This document shows positions 23,701 through 34,026 of a DNA stretch of 64,000 nt, in pieces (positions within the stretch are counted from its first letter, which is position 1; each line of letters starts with the position of its first letter). A program made the position numbers and the translations under genes. The stretch is from Telopea speciosissima (lineage: Eukaryota; Streptophyta; Magnoliopsida; Proteales; Proteaceae): positions 60,136,464 to 60,200,463 of the forward strand of contig NC_057917.1 of assembly GCF_018873765.1 (NCBI RefSeq), written 5' to 3'. The notes below the pieces were generated by a model. The model did no database searches. It saw only the letters and a list, made by a program, of their open reading frames with translations, and was not told the DNA's origin.

Positions 23701-26700
23701 GTAACCAAAAAACCTTTAAAATGAGAACAAAATCAAGCAAAATGAGCAAGTTTTGACCCCCCAGAAAAATAAGGTAAAAAATAAGTTACGAGGATAGTAT
23801 TTTGGATCAACATATACATTTGAGAATAAAGCGAAGACAAATCACAACCAGAATATGACGAAGACTAAAACCGTAACTGACCCAAACTAAAACTATTTCC
23901 CCCCCCCCCCTGGGTAAGTGGGGATTTATTATAAAGCAGTGAGGGAACACCTCAACAAGAAGTGAACATACATTACTTTCTATTTGAGGCCAAGGGGAAC
24001 ACAATACAAACATGTAAGCCCAATTGGCTCTAATATCAGCGAAGGTAGTATTTTCAAATTTAGTGAGAAGCACAAAAATATTACAATTTTCCTGATTTTA
24101 GATGCTATCAATATGCTGGAACAGCAATGTTCTCAAGAGCGCTTGACTGGGCTCAAACCGGACTTCAAACAAAAGGATTGAACCCAAAGTAAGAAAATAC
24201 CTTAGTTTCTAAAATTGAATAAATTCAATGGTCAGTATTGTGAAATCAATTTCCCTACAATTTTAATTGCTTCCCTCTTTCCAGTTTTAAGATTCTCTTC
24301 CATTGGTGAGGTCCATGGAACATACTTAGGAAGCTTCTTTTTGTGGGATAAAGCTGGGATAAAACAAATTGCCTGGTTCAGCTATCTTGCAGAACTTAAC
24401 CTGTTAGACTGTCTCAGGATCTGCATCACATTGTTTATTTGAAACTCGTTGTCTCTTCAATTGTTCTCAAGCTAGTTACTGCTCCATTGTATCTTTAACC
24501 CTATCAATATATCTAGTTGAGCTATATATAGATAAGAAACACATTCAGTGGTTGATTTGATGAGAGAAAGTCAATTGAGATGGTTTGAACATGTACATCT
24601 GAAACTAATGAATTCCCTAGTAAGGAGTGATAAACAAATTGAAGGTGTGAATGGACAATGAAAAAAAGTAAACATTTTATTGTCAGTTTTATCATCTTCC
24701 AAAATGTTTCAAATATTATTTAGGACTCCTAGTCAAATACTTTTAACCTTCTGAATTGTTGTCTATCATCTTCAGGTTCAGGCACTGCACAAGCTGTACA
24801 GTATCCAAAAATTGGCAATGCAAGAAATAACGCAAAGAATTGATGTCCATGTCCAATTGTTAACATTTAGTTCCAACAACGTTTCTGTTCACAATGGTCA
24901 GCTTCATGGTGCAGTTGGGGAGAAAAAACATTTAAGGCCATCCTGTATTTCTACTCAAGCTTGTAGGGCTGGATCAACTATTCTTTCCTTGAACCCTATT
25001 TGTGCAGTCCAAGAGGTTACGGGTTGTGGTCCAAAAACATTGACATGGATGAATGCCACTGAAGTAAAAGAATTTCCCAGTGGTCAGACCAAACCCAGAA
25101 TAGAAATTGATCTTGAAAGGCCCCCAGAAGACTACTTGGAAGATTCTGAGTCTAAGGTTGAAGCAAACAGTTATGCAATGCTTTCTAATACCAATTTGCT
25201 CGAAGGAACAAAAACAAATGAGGTCTCATTCAGGGAAAGCAATTTATCTGTTCCTCATGCAGATTCTCTAAGTTTGAAGCGGAGAGATCCAGATAAAGAC
25301 TTCAGTACACTTGCAGAATCAATGCAGCAGATGCATCAAGATTGTGTCCGAGCTCAAGAAAGCAAAAGTTATGGAATTGATATGAACAAGTGCTCTTCTG
25401 GAATTTATAGTCTACAGGAAGGTTTTCATAAGAACATACTTCGTAATTTTCTATGGAATGATCTGCCTGCAGTTGGGAACCCTTCCATTAATGTGGAACC
25501 AATCCTTTCATCCAATCACCAAGCAGGAAAGCTTGTGCACTTGCGTCAGGTTATGTATTGATCTCATTGCATATGACCTATAAGTTGACAATTTAAAATG
25601 AATTATGTTGCATGGTTCTTTTCTCTATTCCACATGAATTTCCAATGAAGGGGTATTTTTAGGTCCATGATGGGACTTTTCAACCATGGGTAGCCTATCA
25701 ATGCGAAGAATTAATCAAGCAGGCTGCCTCCAGAATATCCCATGCACTGTAACTCGATCATTGAACTGTGAAATCTGGAACTAAAGAACAACCGAAGGAA
25801 ATAGGTGTAATAATTAACTAGTCCATCAATGAGTTGCTGGGATCTTCTGATAAAGTTTGTTGAGTTTGTCCATTCATTTAGTTACCTATTTAATGGACAG
25901 AATGTTTTGATGGATTACTGGCCATAATATGTGCACGGTACAGGACAGGCACCCCAAGTTCCTTTTAGTTACCATACATGGTGTGTAGCAAACAACATTT
26001 GACATCTTCTGTTTGGAATATTACTTTTTTCTGCCAGTCGGCGTATAAATTCTTTATAGGACCTTTGATTTAGTTTGCTACTCTATCCTCTCTGCATTCG
26101 TATCATTCAGAATGTGCATATGAGTGATCATTTCTATCCTTATATATTTTCAGTCACATTATCTGTCTAATGCATAATTTTTCAAATAATGATTCTATCT
26201 TACCATTCATTTAGCCATCAGACTGCCGAGGATCTGTTGAACCATAATGATGTGATTGTTATTGTTGTATTATACCATCTCGAGACATAGAGCAGAATGT
26301 TGGGCAGTTAAGAAACGGTACATAGCTAATAAGGGACAATGCCCTAGAGTTCCGTTTACCCCCAATGCCTCCCCCCCTGCCCTTTTTTTACTTGTCTATT
26401 ATGGGATAAGGTTATGATGATCTTGTTGTATTGCCAAGGATCTGTTATCCCTTCTGATAGCATTGGGATCGTGGGTACTTGCTGTTAAAAGATGACTAAT
26501 TTCCTCTGGTTTTTCTATCAACTGGTACTTTCGTAGCCAACCCCATTTAGTTGAGAAAAGGTTGAGTTGTTGGTAATTTGAATTGCTTGAGAGGACTGGA
26601 AGGAGCCAACTTCCCTGGGAGATCTCCTGATGTGGAAGAAAGGTATCAGCAGCAGTACCAAAGGAGGAAGAAGACCAGAAAATCTGCCAGCAGATCTGAC

Positions 26701-28977
26701 ATCCATTACAGCTGGAGGTTTCAAGTTATGTCCAGTTTCTGATTCCAGATTCCTGGTCACATCAGGAATCTCTCCAGTCCAAATCGTGGGGGCTTTTGCT
26801 GTCTTATTATTATTATTATTTCTATTGTTATTAGCTAGGCTGGATTAGGATTATTTAAATCCAGTCCTGTTCAAGTATTTGGGACAGATTAGAATTTAGT
26901 ATTCTCTAATCTTTTCGAATGAGGATTGACATTATCCTTTCACAAGACAATTTTGATATAGGAATACTATAAATATATGTAAAGACCTCCAGGTCCCCTC
27001 CCATCACTATTAGCAATATGCAGAGATCAGTGTTTCTGAAATTAAGCTGCTGTGGATTCAGTAATATACCTGGTGGATTCTGGGCGAGGCATAGGTGGAT
27101 TAATAGCCTGTTAACTTCTATTCTTTTGCTCATCCTTGGTCAGCTATGAACACTTAAACCTATCATACGGTTGTGCTATATTCTGTTATTTTTCAAATTC
27201 GGCTACTGTTTATTTGCTCTTCTATATTCTGTAAGTTTGAGTTAACTTCCGAGTCCAATCTACTTCAATTCTTGTTCTGAATTTTTGAACCTACTGGGAG
27301 ATTATTACAGTTCTGATTATGTTTAGCAGAATTCCATATGGCAGTAGGTTTCTTCAAGAGCTTACTATTCTATGATCTTATTCTGATAATATTTTGCACA
27401 ACTGTTCTGTAAGCAAAACAAATCTATCAACAAAAATTTGAGCTCATTCTGATCTGTTTAACTCTAACTGCTGAGACTTCTCTGTTTCTGTTCTGTCCCT
27501 AACCCTGTATCATATTATTCTGACTTCTGCTAGAGTTATTCTGTTAGGAGATTAGAAAACCCATTATTTCCTAGGCCACAAACCAGGTCAGATGCATCCA
27601 ATCTACTGCATTAGAGGTGTAGAGAAATTATCGTAACTGACAAGTTTACAAACTATTGATAAGCTCATCGTATGACCATTAACTTTTAAAATAGAACTAA
27701 ATGACCCTCCTTGATGGGCCCTCTGGGGGTCTGGGCATCAGTTCCTACGTGTGCCAAAAGTATTGTCCTGAGAGAGGAAGTGTGTACCAAAAGTATTGTC
27801 CTGAAAGGAAGTATTTGTTTCTCCCTTTCCTGCTCCAAGCCGCCTACGCAGGCATTTACCTTGTTGAGACTTCACTAATGACTCGTTTAATGGCCAGTAG
27901 TTGTTAAAGTGGTGTTTGTTCATCTTAGCTGACTCATGCTAATGCCATTTTTCTGCTCAAATTTTCCTCTTGCAGGGATCATTGGTAGTTACAGCTCAAA
28001 GATTTAACTCTCTTGATTCAGTGTCTTCCAAACCCAGAGAACATGTTGGGAGTACTCTTGAGCTGGCCAAAGGATGCATTGATTTAGCTTCTCCTCAGAT
28101 ATATCAACCTACAGAAATTGGTAGCAGTTTTCTGACACCTGATTTGAAAAAGGATAAACACCACCAACAGAAAGATTCCACTGGTGAAGAGTTACTATCA
28201 GCACAACTTACCGTTTGTCCTCAAATTTCATCGTCTAAATCTCTGCATTACGACTCCAAGGACCTCCACTGCGTCCGAACGTCAACTTCCCTAGAAACTA
28301 ATTCAGTTTCTGGGATGCAAAACTCGTGATTCTTCAGCTTAACCTCCCAAACAAGTGATGATGGTGGGAGTAACAATCTGAATATCTCGAGTCATGGGAG
28401 CAACAGCATAGAATCACATGGTGTTGATGTTTGTAATGATGGCAATCTTAGCACTTTAACTATCAGCAGTAGCCCCAAATTGGTTGGTGAATGTGCTGAG
28501 CCCATTCATATGAACAAAGTCAAAACAGGAGGAGTTCAATCAGAACTTAAAGAATCAGTTTGGTTGAGAAACAGCATTGAGACTTCCCATGCATCTTCTA
28601 TTTCAGATTCTGAAGCCAACCACATGGACCACAGTAATTGCTCAAATGGAAACCCTGAAACTGTTGCAAGTCATAAGCAACCAGTAGTGACAAGAAGTAA
28701 TGAGGAACCCAAGAATGAAGCAACAATTGAAGAGATATCCGAAAATGTTGCAGCAAAGATACTGCTTAGTCTTGCACCTTATAAATCATTGGATGAGGAC
28801 AGCTCACACGCTCATGTTAAAGCAGAGATAGACAGATCAAGTCTAGATGTGGAGAGTGAAGAGAAGCAAAATCTACTTGAGGAAAGAGTCATAAACAATG
28901 GCAATGTAGGTATTGAAGATGAAACATTGGATCCAACCAAATTCATTCATGAAAGGAGAACATCAAGAAGGCCCTGA
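11735..28977 (+). CDS. DUF863-like plant protein, multi-exon, in-frame stop in last exon
   Basis: Four blocks are proposed. Exon 1 is 11735-11758 or slightly longer (MDDQALDS...). Exon 2 is 13727-13912, exon 3 is 24776-25549, and exon 4 is 27976-28977. Exons 2-3 join into MRKHEALFREQVQALHKLYSIQKLAMQEI, resembling the N-terminal LH-LY-Q motif of plant DUF863-type proteins of unknown function. The rest is Ser/Asn/Glu-rich and probably disordered, and I see no catalytic motif. Exon 4 has an in-frame TGA at 28327-28329, after which the same frame stays open to 28977. Exon 1 joins exon 2 out of phase with the obvious donor, so translation may instead start at ATG 13741, with exon 1 as leader. The usual conserved C-terminal part of DUF863 proteins was not found. 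It may be a decaying copy. Function is unknown. Confidence 0.6.
12971..13446. repeat. 238-bp tandem duplication in intron 1
   Basis: Two units begin GAATTGATATCCTTTGG at 12971 and GAATTGATGTCCTTTGG at 13209, with only a few percent difference. Each contains a CCCATTTAGTTGGGCTAAGG-like segment followed by TTGAG repeats, which matches the 3' tail of the RTE elements elsewhere in the window. Just upstream (12921-12970) a shorter unit of about 24 bp, TTGATATCTTTTGGTCTTCT, is also repeated. Confidence 0.85.
14942..15745 (-). mobile_element. 5'-truncated RTE-type LINE with 17-bp target duplication
   Basis: Reverse-strand open pieces encode the C-terminal end of an RTE reverse transcriptase: YGAECWAIKKYYIDKLNVSE and MLRWMCGKTRKEKVRND, then HVQRRPLDAPVWRSDL. 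The 3' tail (left on this strand) is a CAA-repeat, then ACTCAGTCTTATCCCAACT. TTAAACATCATCTCTCC flanks it exactly (14925-14941 and 15746-15762). Stops and frameshifts show it is dead. It lies in intron 2 of the DUF863-like gene, beside the Copia element. Confidence 0.85.
15781..16054 (-). repeat. Copia 3' LTR
   Basis: Matches the right LTR from ATTAAGTAAACAAGTAATAG through ACATAACTACTA, ending AACA at 16054. It lacks an internal insertion of about 28 bp found in the other LTR. The outer boundary is blurred: the terminal TGAG of the right LTR is not conserved here. Confidence 0.85.
16055..16072 (-). other. Copia polypurine tract
   Basis: On the minus strand CTTGAGGGGGAG lies directly before the LTR start TGTTAGAG. 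This is the standard Copia plus-strand primer position. Confidence 0.8.
16301..17233. mobile_element. hAT-like MITE inside Copia RNase H region
   Basis: The ends are CAAGGTATTAAATTTCG and CGCGAAATTTTGTACCATG, imperfect inverted repeats beginning CA..GG as in hAT elements. The flanks GTCATAGT (16293-16300) and GTCACAGT (17234-17241) form an 8-bp target duplication with one mismatch. The subterminal arms are packed with CGAGATATC/CGAAATTT words. The middle is AT-rich and non-coding. It splits the Copia frame between the RNase H body and its conserved C-terminal tail. A 716-bp relative is at 40597. Confidence 0.85.
17276..18517 (-). pseudogene. Copia reverse transcriptase and RNase H
   Basis: The 413-residue open frame begins within the RT domain (KWRQAMSEEMMALEKNGTW). 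It contains YQLDVKNACLHGELEEEVYM, the catalytic [14 protein letters not shown], and the RNase H segment EGFTDADWAGSITDRRSTSGY. It ends at an in-frame TAA (17276-17278) in the usual LIWLKRLL-DLGF region. RNase H residues continue beyond the stop and beyond the MITE at about 16080-16292 (HIEVDRHFIKEKIDSG, then GDQLADIFTKAL). It would copy element RNA if intact. It is disrupted. Confidence 0.9.
18475..19995 (-). pseudogene. Copia GAG-pre-integrase and integrase core
   Basis: The 506-residue open frame carries the HHCC zinc motif ([11 protein letters not shown], then CEPCMFAKH). It also carries an rve integrase core with HTDIWGP, SDKGGEY and DTPQQNGAVERKN, the last supplying the catalytic Glu. 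The expected D-D-E pattern is present. Its N-terminus is frameshifted from protease near 20030 and its C-terminus from RT near 18600. Confidence 0.9.
19970..20503 (-). pseudogene. Copia protease region
   Basis: Contains SWVIDSGATDHITG, the aspartic protease active-site motif of Copia elements. A Gly/Arg-rich linker lies upstream, after the gag zinc knuckle. Its frame differs from both gag and integrase, showing at least two frameshifts. Confidence 0.85.
20425..21384 (-). pseudogene. Copia gag with two in-frame stops
   Basis: The likely start is MVDTPTSEVGS at 21384. The UBN2/gag block includes VKLDGTNYLDWSHSVRLSLK and WLIFSMTSEIGRRF. TAG codons interrupt the frame at 20995-20997 and 20719-20721, and the same frame then continues to the CX2C zinc knuckle CDHCGRTGHTKDRCW. 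Gag would form the virus-like particle and bind element RNA. Here it is dead. Confidence 0.85.
22052..22066 (-). other. Copia primer binding site (tRNA-iMet)
   Basis: On the minus strand TGGTATCAGAGCAGG is complementary to the 3' end of plant initiator tRNA-Met. It lies 3 bases from the 5' LTR end. Confidence 0.9.
22070..22373 (-). repeat. Copia 5' LTR
   Basis: 304 bp. On the minus strand it begins TGTTTGGGTTACTAG and ends AAAACTCA. Compared with the 3' LTR it has an extra stretch of about 28 bp near 22140-22168, flanked by AGAGAAGGAGA copies, suggesting slippage or duplication. It differs at roughly a dozen other sites, so insertion is not recent. Confidence 0.9.
22374..24775. other. Remainder of intron 2, DUF863-like gene
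   Basis: AT-rich intron sequence with poly(A) and poly(C) runs (about 22802-22817 and 23898-23909). No exon or repeat could be supported. Confidence 0.45.
25550..27975. other. Intron 3, DUF863-like gene, with repeat debris
   Basis: It contains an RTE 3'-tail relic near 26533-26570 (CCCCATTTAGTTGAGAAAAGG). It has an ATT-repeat at about 26803-26832, a possible LTR-like stretch around 26840-27000 with ACTATAAATATATG, and a small tandem duplication around 27741-27812 (CCAAAAGTATTGTCCTGA twice). No coding exon was identified. Confidence 0.4.
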
Positions 28978-30207
28978 TAAGCACTATCTAGTATGGTCTA
29001 TTTCATATGTAGTTCTTTGTGTTTACCTTTTCATGGTTAGCAATATGTACAAAGAGATGTTTACTTAGATAGTATGAGATGTTTGTCAGGTCTTGCATCT
29101 TCAGCTTCTACAGTAAAAATATATATATAGTTAGAAATCAACAAAGATGTAAAACACTACTCGTTTTATGATTATAATATATGATACTGTGAGATGTTTT
29201 GCTCATTTTTCCCCCATTGTTGTGTTTGTCAATTTGTTTGTTGCTGGCTCAATTATATCTCCATAATCATAATTTGAAAAGAAAAAAAAAATAGTCGCTG
29301 CCATCATCTATTTGGTCTACTCACTGGTTATTTTGCCATAGGAACCTCACTGATTTGCCCTCATTTCTGTGTTCTCTAGTCGCTGCCCCTCAAGGAACCC
29401 AGCTCCAACGAATGTCTACTGTTACTGGATTTAAGAATTATGAAATACAAAGCTTTCACTTGAGTGCAATAATTGTGACAAACAACTGTTAGCAAGATCC
29501 TGTAAATTGAATTTTATTTCTTGATCTACGCTTACACTGGACTGTTACAACCGAGCAAAATTCACATACTCCAAGATTAAGGAAGAAGAGGGAACATGAT
29601 TCCACCAAATAAAAGAAAAAGAGTTAAACATGGCATCGTTAGAATCAGTAATGAAGTGTCGATATAAAGTTCTAAAACATTTACTGGAAAAGCAGAAACA
29701 AGACCAGATATAATTTAATCATTATGAACAAATTCAAAACCTTTGGAGACACAACCAATAATTAATTCCCAACCATGGGCGCGAGTGGAATCTTATATAT
29801 AAATCGGTTAATAAAAGAACTGAAAAACTTTTATTGTATCACTTAAATTATATAGGAATTCCTGAAGGCAAGAATTCAAAATGCTAAGTTCTTCAGTACC
29901 CAGAATAGAATAACCACCTGGAATAGTGAAAGAGATTATATTTGAATTTGATAGATAATTGTAATGAAGATCATCAAACAAAATAACAGCCTTAAATTCG
30001 CACCCAAAAAAAATTAACAGCCTTAAAATTGGATGTATTTCAAAATTGGAATTGTGTAGTAAATGATTACTCTCTACGCCATTTGAAACCTTGAACTCCA
30101 TGTACAGATGCCATGGCAGAAGTTCTGCCCGCACATTGCTTCAATGGAAGGATTATTCTTCAGCTGAATTCTTCACTGCAGATGCATCCCAAACAATCAC
30201 CCAATCA
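28978..30207. other. 3' region of the DUF863-like gene and spacer
   Basis: Probable 3' UTR then AT-rich spacer, with AATAAA-like signals not clearly placed. No further exon carrying the missing DUF863 C-terminus was recognised. Confidence 0.4.
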
Positions 30208-30356
30208 TAGTTGTCAAGGTGTTGCCTAGGTGTCCAGGTGCATTTGTGTGGATGAGAGTCTTGGTTGCCTAGTCACCTTGTTGGTGACTTGGTGTTGCCT
30301 TAGTTTTTTGAGCCCCTCGACCACTTTGGTTCGCCTAGACGCTGTAACAACTATAT
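30208..30356. mobile_element. Small foldback MITE (GCCTAGG arms)
   Basis: It begins ATAGTTGTCAAGGTGTTGCC, then TAGGTGTCCAGG. It ends CGCCTAGACGCTGTAACAACTAT, the approximate inverse. It is about 149 bp and non-coding, of the CAAGG-GCCTAGG type common in plant hAT-like MITEs. The target duplication is obscured because the flank itself is palindromic. Confidence 0.6.
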
Positions 30357-30366
30357 ACCCAATACT

Positions 30367-31303
30367 AAGGGTGTCAAAATGTAACCGGAACCGAATACCG
30401 AATCCAAAACCGAGCCAAATTAACCAAATTGTACCGGACCGGATTAATTCGGTTCGGATTCGGATCGACCAATCAAGATTTTATTTTGGTTTTGTTCGGA
30501 TATGGTTTCGATGTAGGAACCGCCGGTTCTATCCAAAACCGAACCAAATGACCGAACCTAAATCCCTAGTATTTTAGATTTACAATAATAATTTTTAAAG
30601 TAACCGAATTGTACCGGACCAGATTAATTAGCTTCGGATTCAGATCGACCAATCAAGATTTTATTTTGGTTTTGTTCGGATATGGTTTCGATGTAGGAAC
30701 CGCCAGTTCTATTCAAAACCGAACCAAATGACCGAACCTAAATCCCTAGTATTTTAGTTTTACAACAATAAGTTTGATAGTTGACCTTTAGGCTTTAGGC
30801 TTTAATGCTTTATTCCTTCATTCCTTTGTCGTAGGAGATTCTTTACCTTCCAAAGTTTCAAGTTCCAACCTTTTATAATTTTTAAAAGGTTTTACTATTT
30901 CTATTATCTACAACTCTTCGTCTCTCCCAAGTCCCAAGTTCCAAGTTCCAAACTTTTATAATTTTTTAATTTAATGGATTTTCAAACTGTGCATTTAAAC
31001 ATGTAAGGCCAAAAAATACGAGGTGGGCATTTGTAGGACTTTTAGTAGCAGATGTTGCTAGGAATTTAAAGTCAAATAGTAGAACTGTTTAGCAAACCGA
31101 ATAAGAATCGAGCTGTATAACCAAATTAAAACCGTATCAAGACCCGAATTGGAACCGTATTCTATAATTGAATTGGAACCGTAACCAAACCGAACCGAGT
31201 AGGTTCGGATTTGGATTTAATTCTAAAACCGAGGCGGTTCTTGGTTCGGATTTGGATCACACTATCACTTTATGGAACCGAAACCGAACCAATTGACACC
31301 CTT
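30367..31303. mobile_element. TIR element (AAGGGTGTCAA ends), 10-bp duplication
   Basis: The left terminus AAGGGTGTCAAAAT and right terminus AATTGACACCCTT are inverted. ACCCAATACT flanks it on both sides (30357-30366 and 31304-31313). The arms consist of CCGAACCGAA/TTCGGTTCGG-type words. The left arm contains an internal tandem duplication of about 180 bp (units at 30423 and 30603). No transposase is visible. A second family member is at 34027. Confidence 0.8.
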
Positions 31304-31315
31304 ACCCAATACTAC

Positions 31316-31556
31316 CCTAGGTCTGATTTTTTCAGATTTTATAAATCTTGTATCTACTTCCAATCAAGTAGGTGCATAAATGAATCAGGCTCAGATTTAA
31401 CTAGAGACAATCCCTTAAAGCTTCCAGAGAAGTATAAATCCAATTCAAGTCAGATCAGATTTTAACCTAGGTCTGATATCTTCAGATTTTATAGATCTTG
31501 TATCTACTTCCAATCAAGTAGGTGCATAAACGAATCAGGCCCAAATTTAAATACAT
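31316..31556. repeat. 150-bp offset tandem duplication
   Basis: CCTAGGTCTGAT, then TTCAGATTTTATA and TCTTGTATCTACTTCCAATC occur at 31316 and again at 31466, with few differences. The second copy is partial. It lies immediately right of the TIR element. Confidence 0.75.
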
Positions 31557-32529
31557 TTAATCCCTTTAGGTTTTTACATAAGGATACCTTCAAGTCCAAA
31601 TTCCCACTTTGAGTGCTAAAAAATAAACTGAAGAGTGAAGACCACAAATGCAAAAGGAGTGGGAGTGGTTTCAGGAAAGAACCAGTGTACCATCTCCATC
31701 AGACTAATGGTTTGAAATGATTTTCAACAATTTTCAAAATATTGAAAGATTGTAATGAAAGAAAGGGACAAACTACTGTTTGTTATGGAAAAATCAGTGA
31801 ATGAGTATCATGTCCATCCATCAGGCTTGTGTAACATTATTTCTATCTATCTATGCATGTAAAATGGTCATTGTTGAAGTCAGCACCATCAGAGTTCCTT
31901 GGTCTTAAAGGATGTGCAGCACTAGTATACAGAAAACTTGTCAAACAAAAAGGATGATTCTGAGAAGCACCTTGATCAGGATAAATTTTCTCTCTTGGAT
32001 GTTTGGAAAAAGTTTATTCTTTTCACTTGTTAGATAAGTTTAGTTATTTCAAAATCAGTCCAACAATAAGCTTGAAGTCAGTATTAACATCAGAACTGCA
32101 TGACATAGCCAAAACCTATTATGGGTTCATAAATAAATGAGAGAACGCAAAGTTGCTTCTTCTTGTAACTTAGCAGCCCAACTTTCCACAACACTACATA
32201 AGATGAGTTGATTCCCAGTGATGCAAAACCCAGAACATAAACAGAAATAACATATAATCAAACCAAAATCCCAAATATTGTACAGAGACAAGTATCATTT
32301 AGGAACAATCAGAAAGACAAAAATGTTAAAGGAAAGGATAAAGTTTGATTGATCATGACCAAAGTCAATTTGGCAACCAAAGATATGCAGAGGGAGAACT
32401 TCAGTATTTCCCCTTTAATGAGCATAATAGCTTACTGCTTACATCAGTGGCCATGTGGCTATCTTCAGGCCTCGATTACAAGAAATCGCTAATAAAACAA
32501 TACATCATCATACCAAATTCAGCCATCAA
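31557..32529. other. Spacer 3' of RTF2, nothing recognised
   Basis: AT-rich sequence that includes the presumed 3' UTR of the minus-strand RTF2 gene. No other feature could be supported. Confidence 0.4.
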
Positions 32530-33675
32530 TTAGTTTCTTCCCAGCGGGAGAGATCTGCAACTATATGTCTCTTTAAAATCTGATTTTCTCGAAGAGGTGA
32601 AAATAGAAGCGTACACTTCCTTAGTAGCATTAGGTGGTGCCATATCAGCTGCTTTGAACCGTTTCACCGATGCATTATTTGTCCCCTTCGCAGCAACCAC
32701 AACTCCATTAGCAATCTTCCCATTTCCTTCAATCTTAGCCCAAGCCTTCTCCACAGCCTGGTCATCAACTCCATGCTTTGTACCACTTAACCGAGACGAT
32801 TCCAAGCAAACACCGTCAGACCCAGTTACTTCCCCATTCTTCATCTTCTTCTCCTTCTTCTCTCTCACTTTCACCCTCTCTTCTTCCATCTTTTCCCTCA
32901 ATGCCGCCACTTCCTCTGGGCTCCCATTAATTACGATCATATCAGACTCTGAGAACTCTTTATGACAAAGCAAACAAGCCGAGGACTTCACTTCTTTCAA
33001 TGCCTTGGTACTCACAACATGCCCGCAACTCCTCAGAGCAAGGAACTTGTACTTTCCATTGAACTCAAGACCCGTAATTGGGCACTGAAACTTCGTCTCG
33101 AAGCTGTTATCATCATATTTCACCCCAGGAATCGCAGAGAGTTCAATTGGGATCATATCCTTCAAACCCTTAATATGCCCAAACCCCTTCGGCAACTTCT
33201 TCCCTAACAACGCCTCCACAAGCGACTCCTTATTGAACAAGTTTCCAAGGCGATCGACGACGCAAGGATGCTTTAGGGGCTCGAAGGAGAGCGCGCAATT
33301 CGTCCACCGTGATAACCTAGTCTCGTTGGGATCGACTTTATCGGGCTTCTTGATGGCATACATGTTGAGATAACAATCGCGAGATTCGGCACCAGTTGCA
33401 CCGCCATCGCCGCCACCACCGGAAACCTTAATTCGAAGAATCAAATTGGAGAAAGGGAGAATTCGGGAATCGAAGATAGTGGAGGAGTCGTGGAGGGGTT
33501 TACCATTGAAGGTGAAGAAGAGGGAATGTAGGGTTTGCGGGGGGGTGGTTGGAGGGAGAAAGGAGAGCTTGAGATGGCGAAGAGTGTGATTAGGGTTCAC
33601 AGTTAGGGCACGAGATGGAACTCGAAGTTCTGGGGATTGAATAAATACCTGCATCTGATCTTGCGATTTCATCAT
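32530..33675 (-). CDS. RTF2: Replication termination factor 2 (RTF2) family protein
   Basis: Single-exon, 381-aa nuclear protein. Residues about 8-85 form a ubiquitin-like domain (MQVFIQSPELRVPSRALTV). The Rtf2 domain follows, with CALSFEPLKHPCVVDRLGNL at 127-146. A C2HC2-type RING-like module covers about 198-241 (CPITGLEF, SCGHVVS, CLLCHKEF), with Cys198, Cys217, His219, Cys234 and Cys237 as likely zinc ligands or neighbours. A charged Glu/Lys coiled segment (about 254-283) and a low-complexity tail follow. The plant version is known to carry an N-terminal ubiquitin-like domain and, in Arabidopsis, to be essential and linked to pre-mRNA splicing. The yeast founder stabilises stalled replication forks. 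There are no breaks. ATG at 33675 is chosen, and a second Met follows directly. Confidence 0.93.
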   Translation of the reverse strand: MMKSQDQMQVFIQSPELRVPSRALTVNPNHTLRHLKLSFLPPTTPPQTLHSLFFTFNGKPLHDSSTIFDSRILPFSNLILRIKVSGGGGDGGATGAESRDCYLNMYAIKKPDKVDPNETRLSRWTNCALSFEPLKHPCVVDRLGNLFNKESLVEALLGKKLPKGFGHIKGLKDMIPIELSAIPGVKYDDNSFETKFQCPITGLEFNGKYKFLALRSCGHVVSTKALKEVKSSACLLCHKEFSESDMIVINGSPEEVAALREKMEEERVKVREKKEKKMKNGEVTGSDGVCLESSRLSGTKHGVDDQAVEKAWAKIEGNGKIANGVVVAAKGTNNASVKRFKAADMAPPNATKEVYASIFTSSRKSDFKETYSCRSLPLGRN

Positions 33676-34026
33676 TTCCCCTCCAAAAGGGTTTCTTCAG
33701 TTTTTGTCTCTAATTTTCAATGATATCGTTGATGATTCTCCAACAGCAACAGCTGAAATAGAGTTTGGCTCTAATGGCTTCTCAACCCCTTCTCTCTGCC
33801 TCTTCGTTCCTCTGAAGCTGAACTTTGTGCGGAAGGAACCTTCGATGTTAATTGTTAACCGGGGATTGGCTAGGCGAGAGAGACCCGAGAGAATACTTGT
33901 AGCTTAGGAGTTGGGCTGGACCGCTGGGATTGATGGTGTGGCCCCCATCTTGTATGCCGCTTTTAAAAAATAAATAGAAATTATATTTTGAGCAAGGATT
34001 CTCCCAAGCTACACCAATAGGTTTGG

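Noticed and set aside
30230-30577. Plus-strand frame of 115 codons
   Set aside because: It spans the small foldback MITE and the arm of the AAGGGTGTCAA element. The Arg/Ile/Asn-rich reading comes from CCGAACC repeats.
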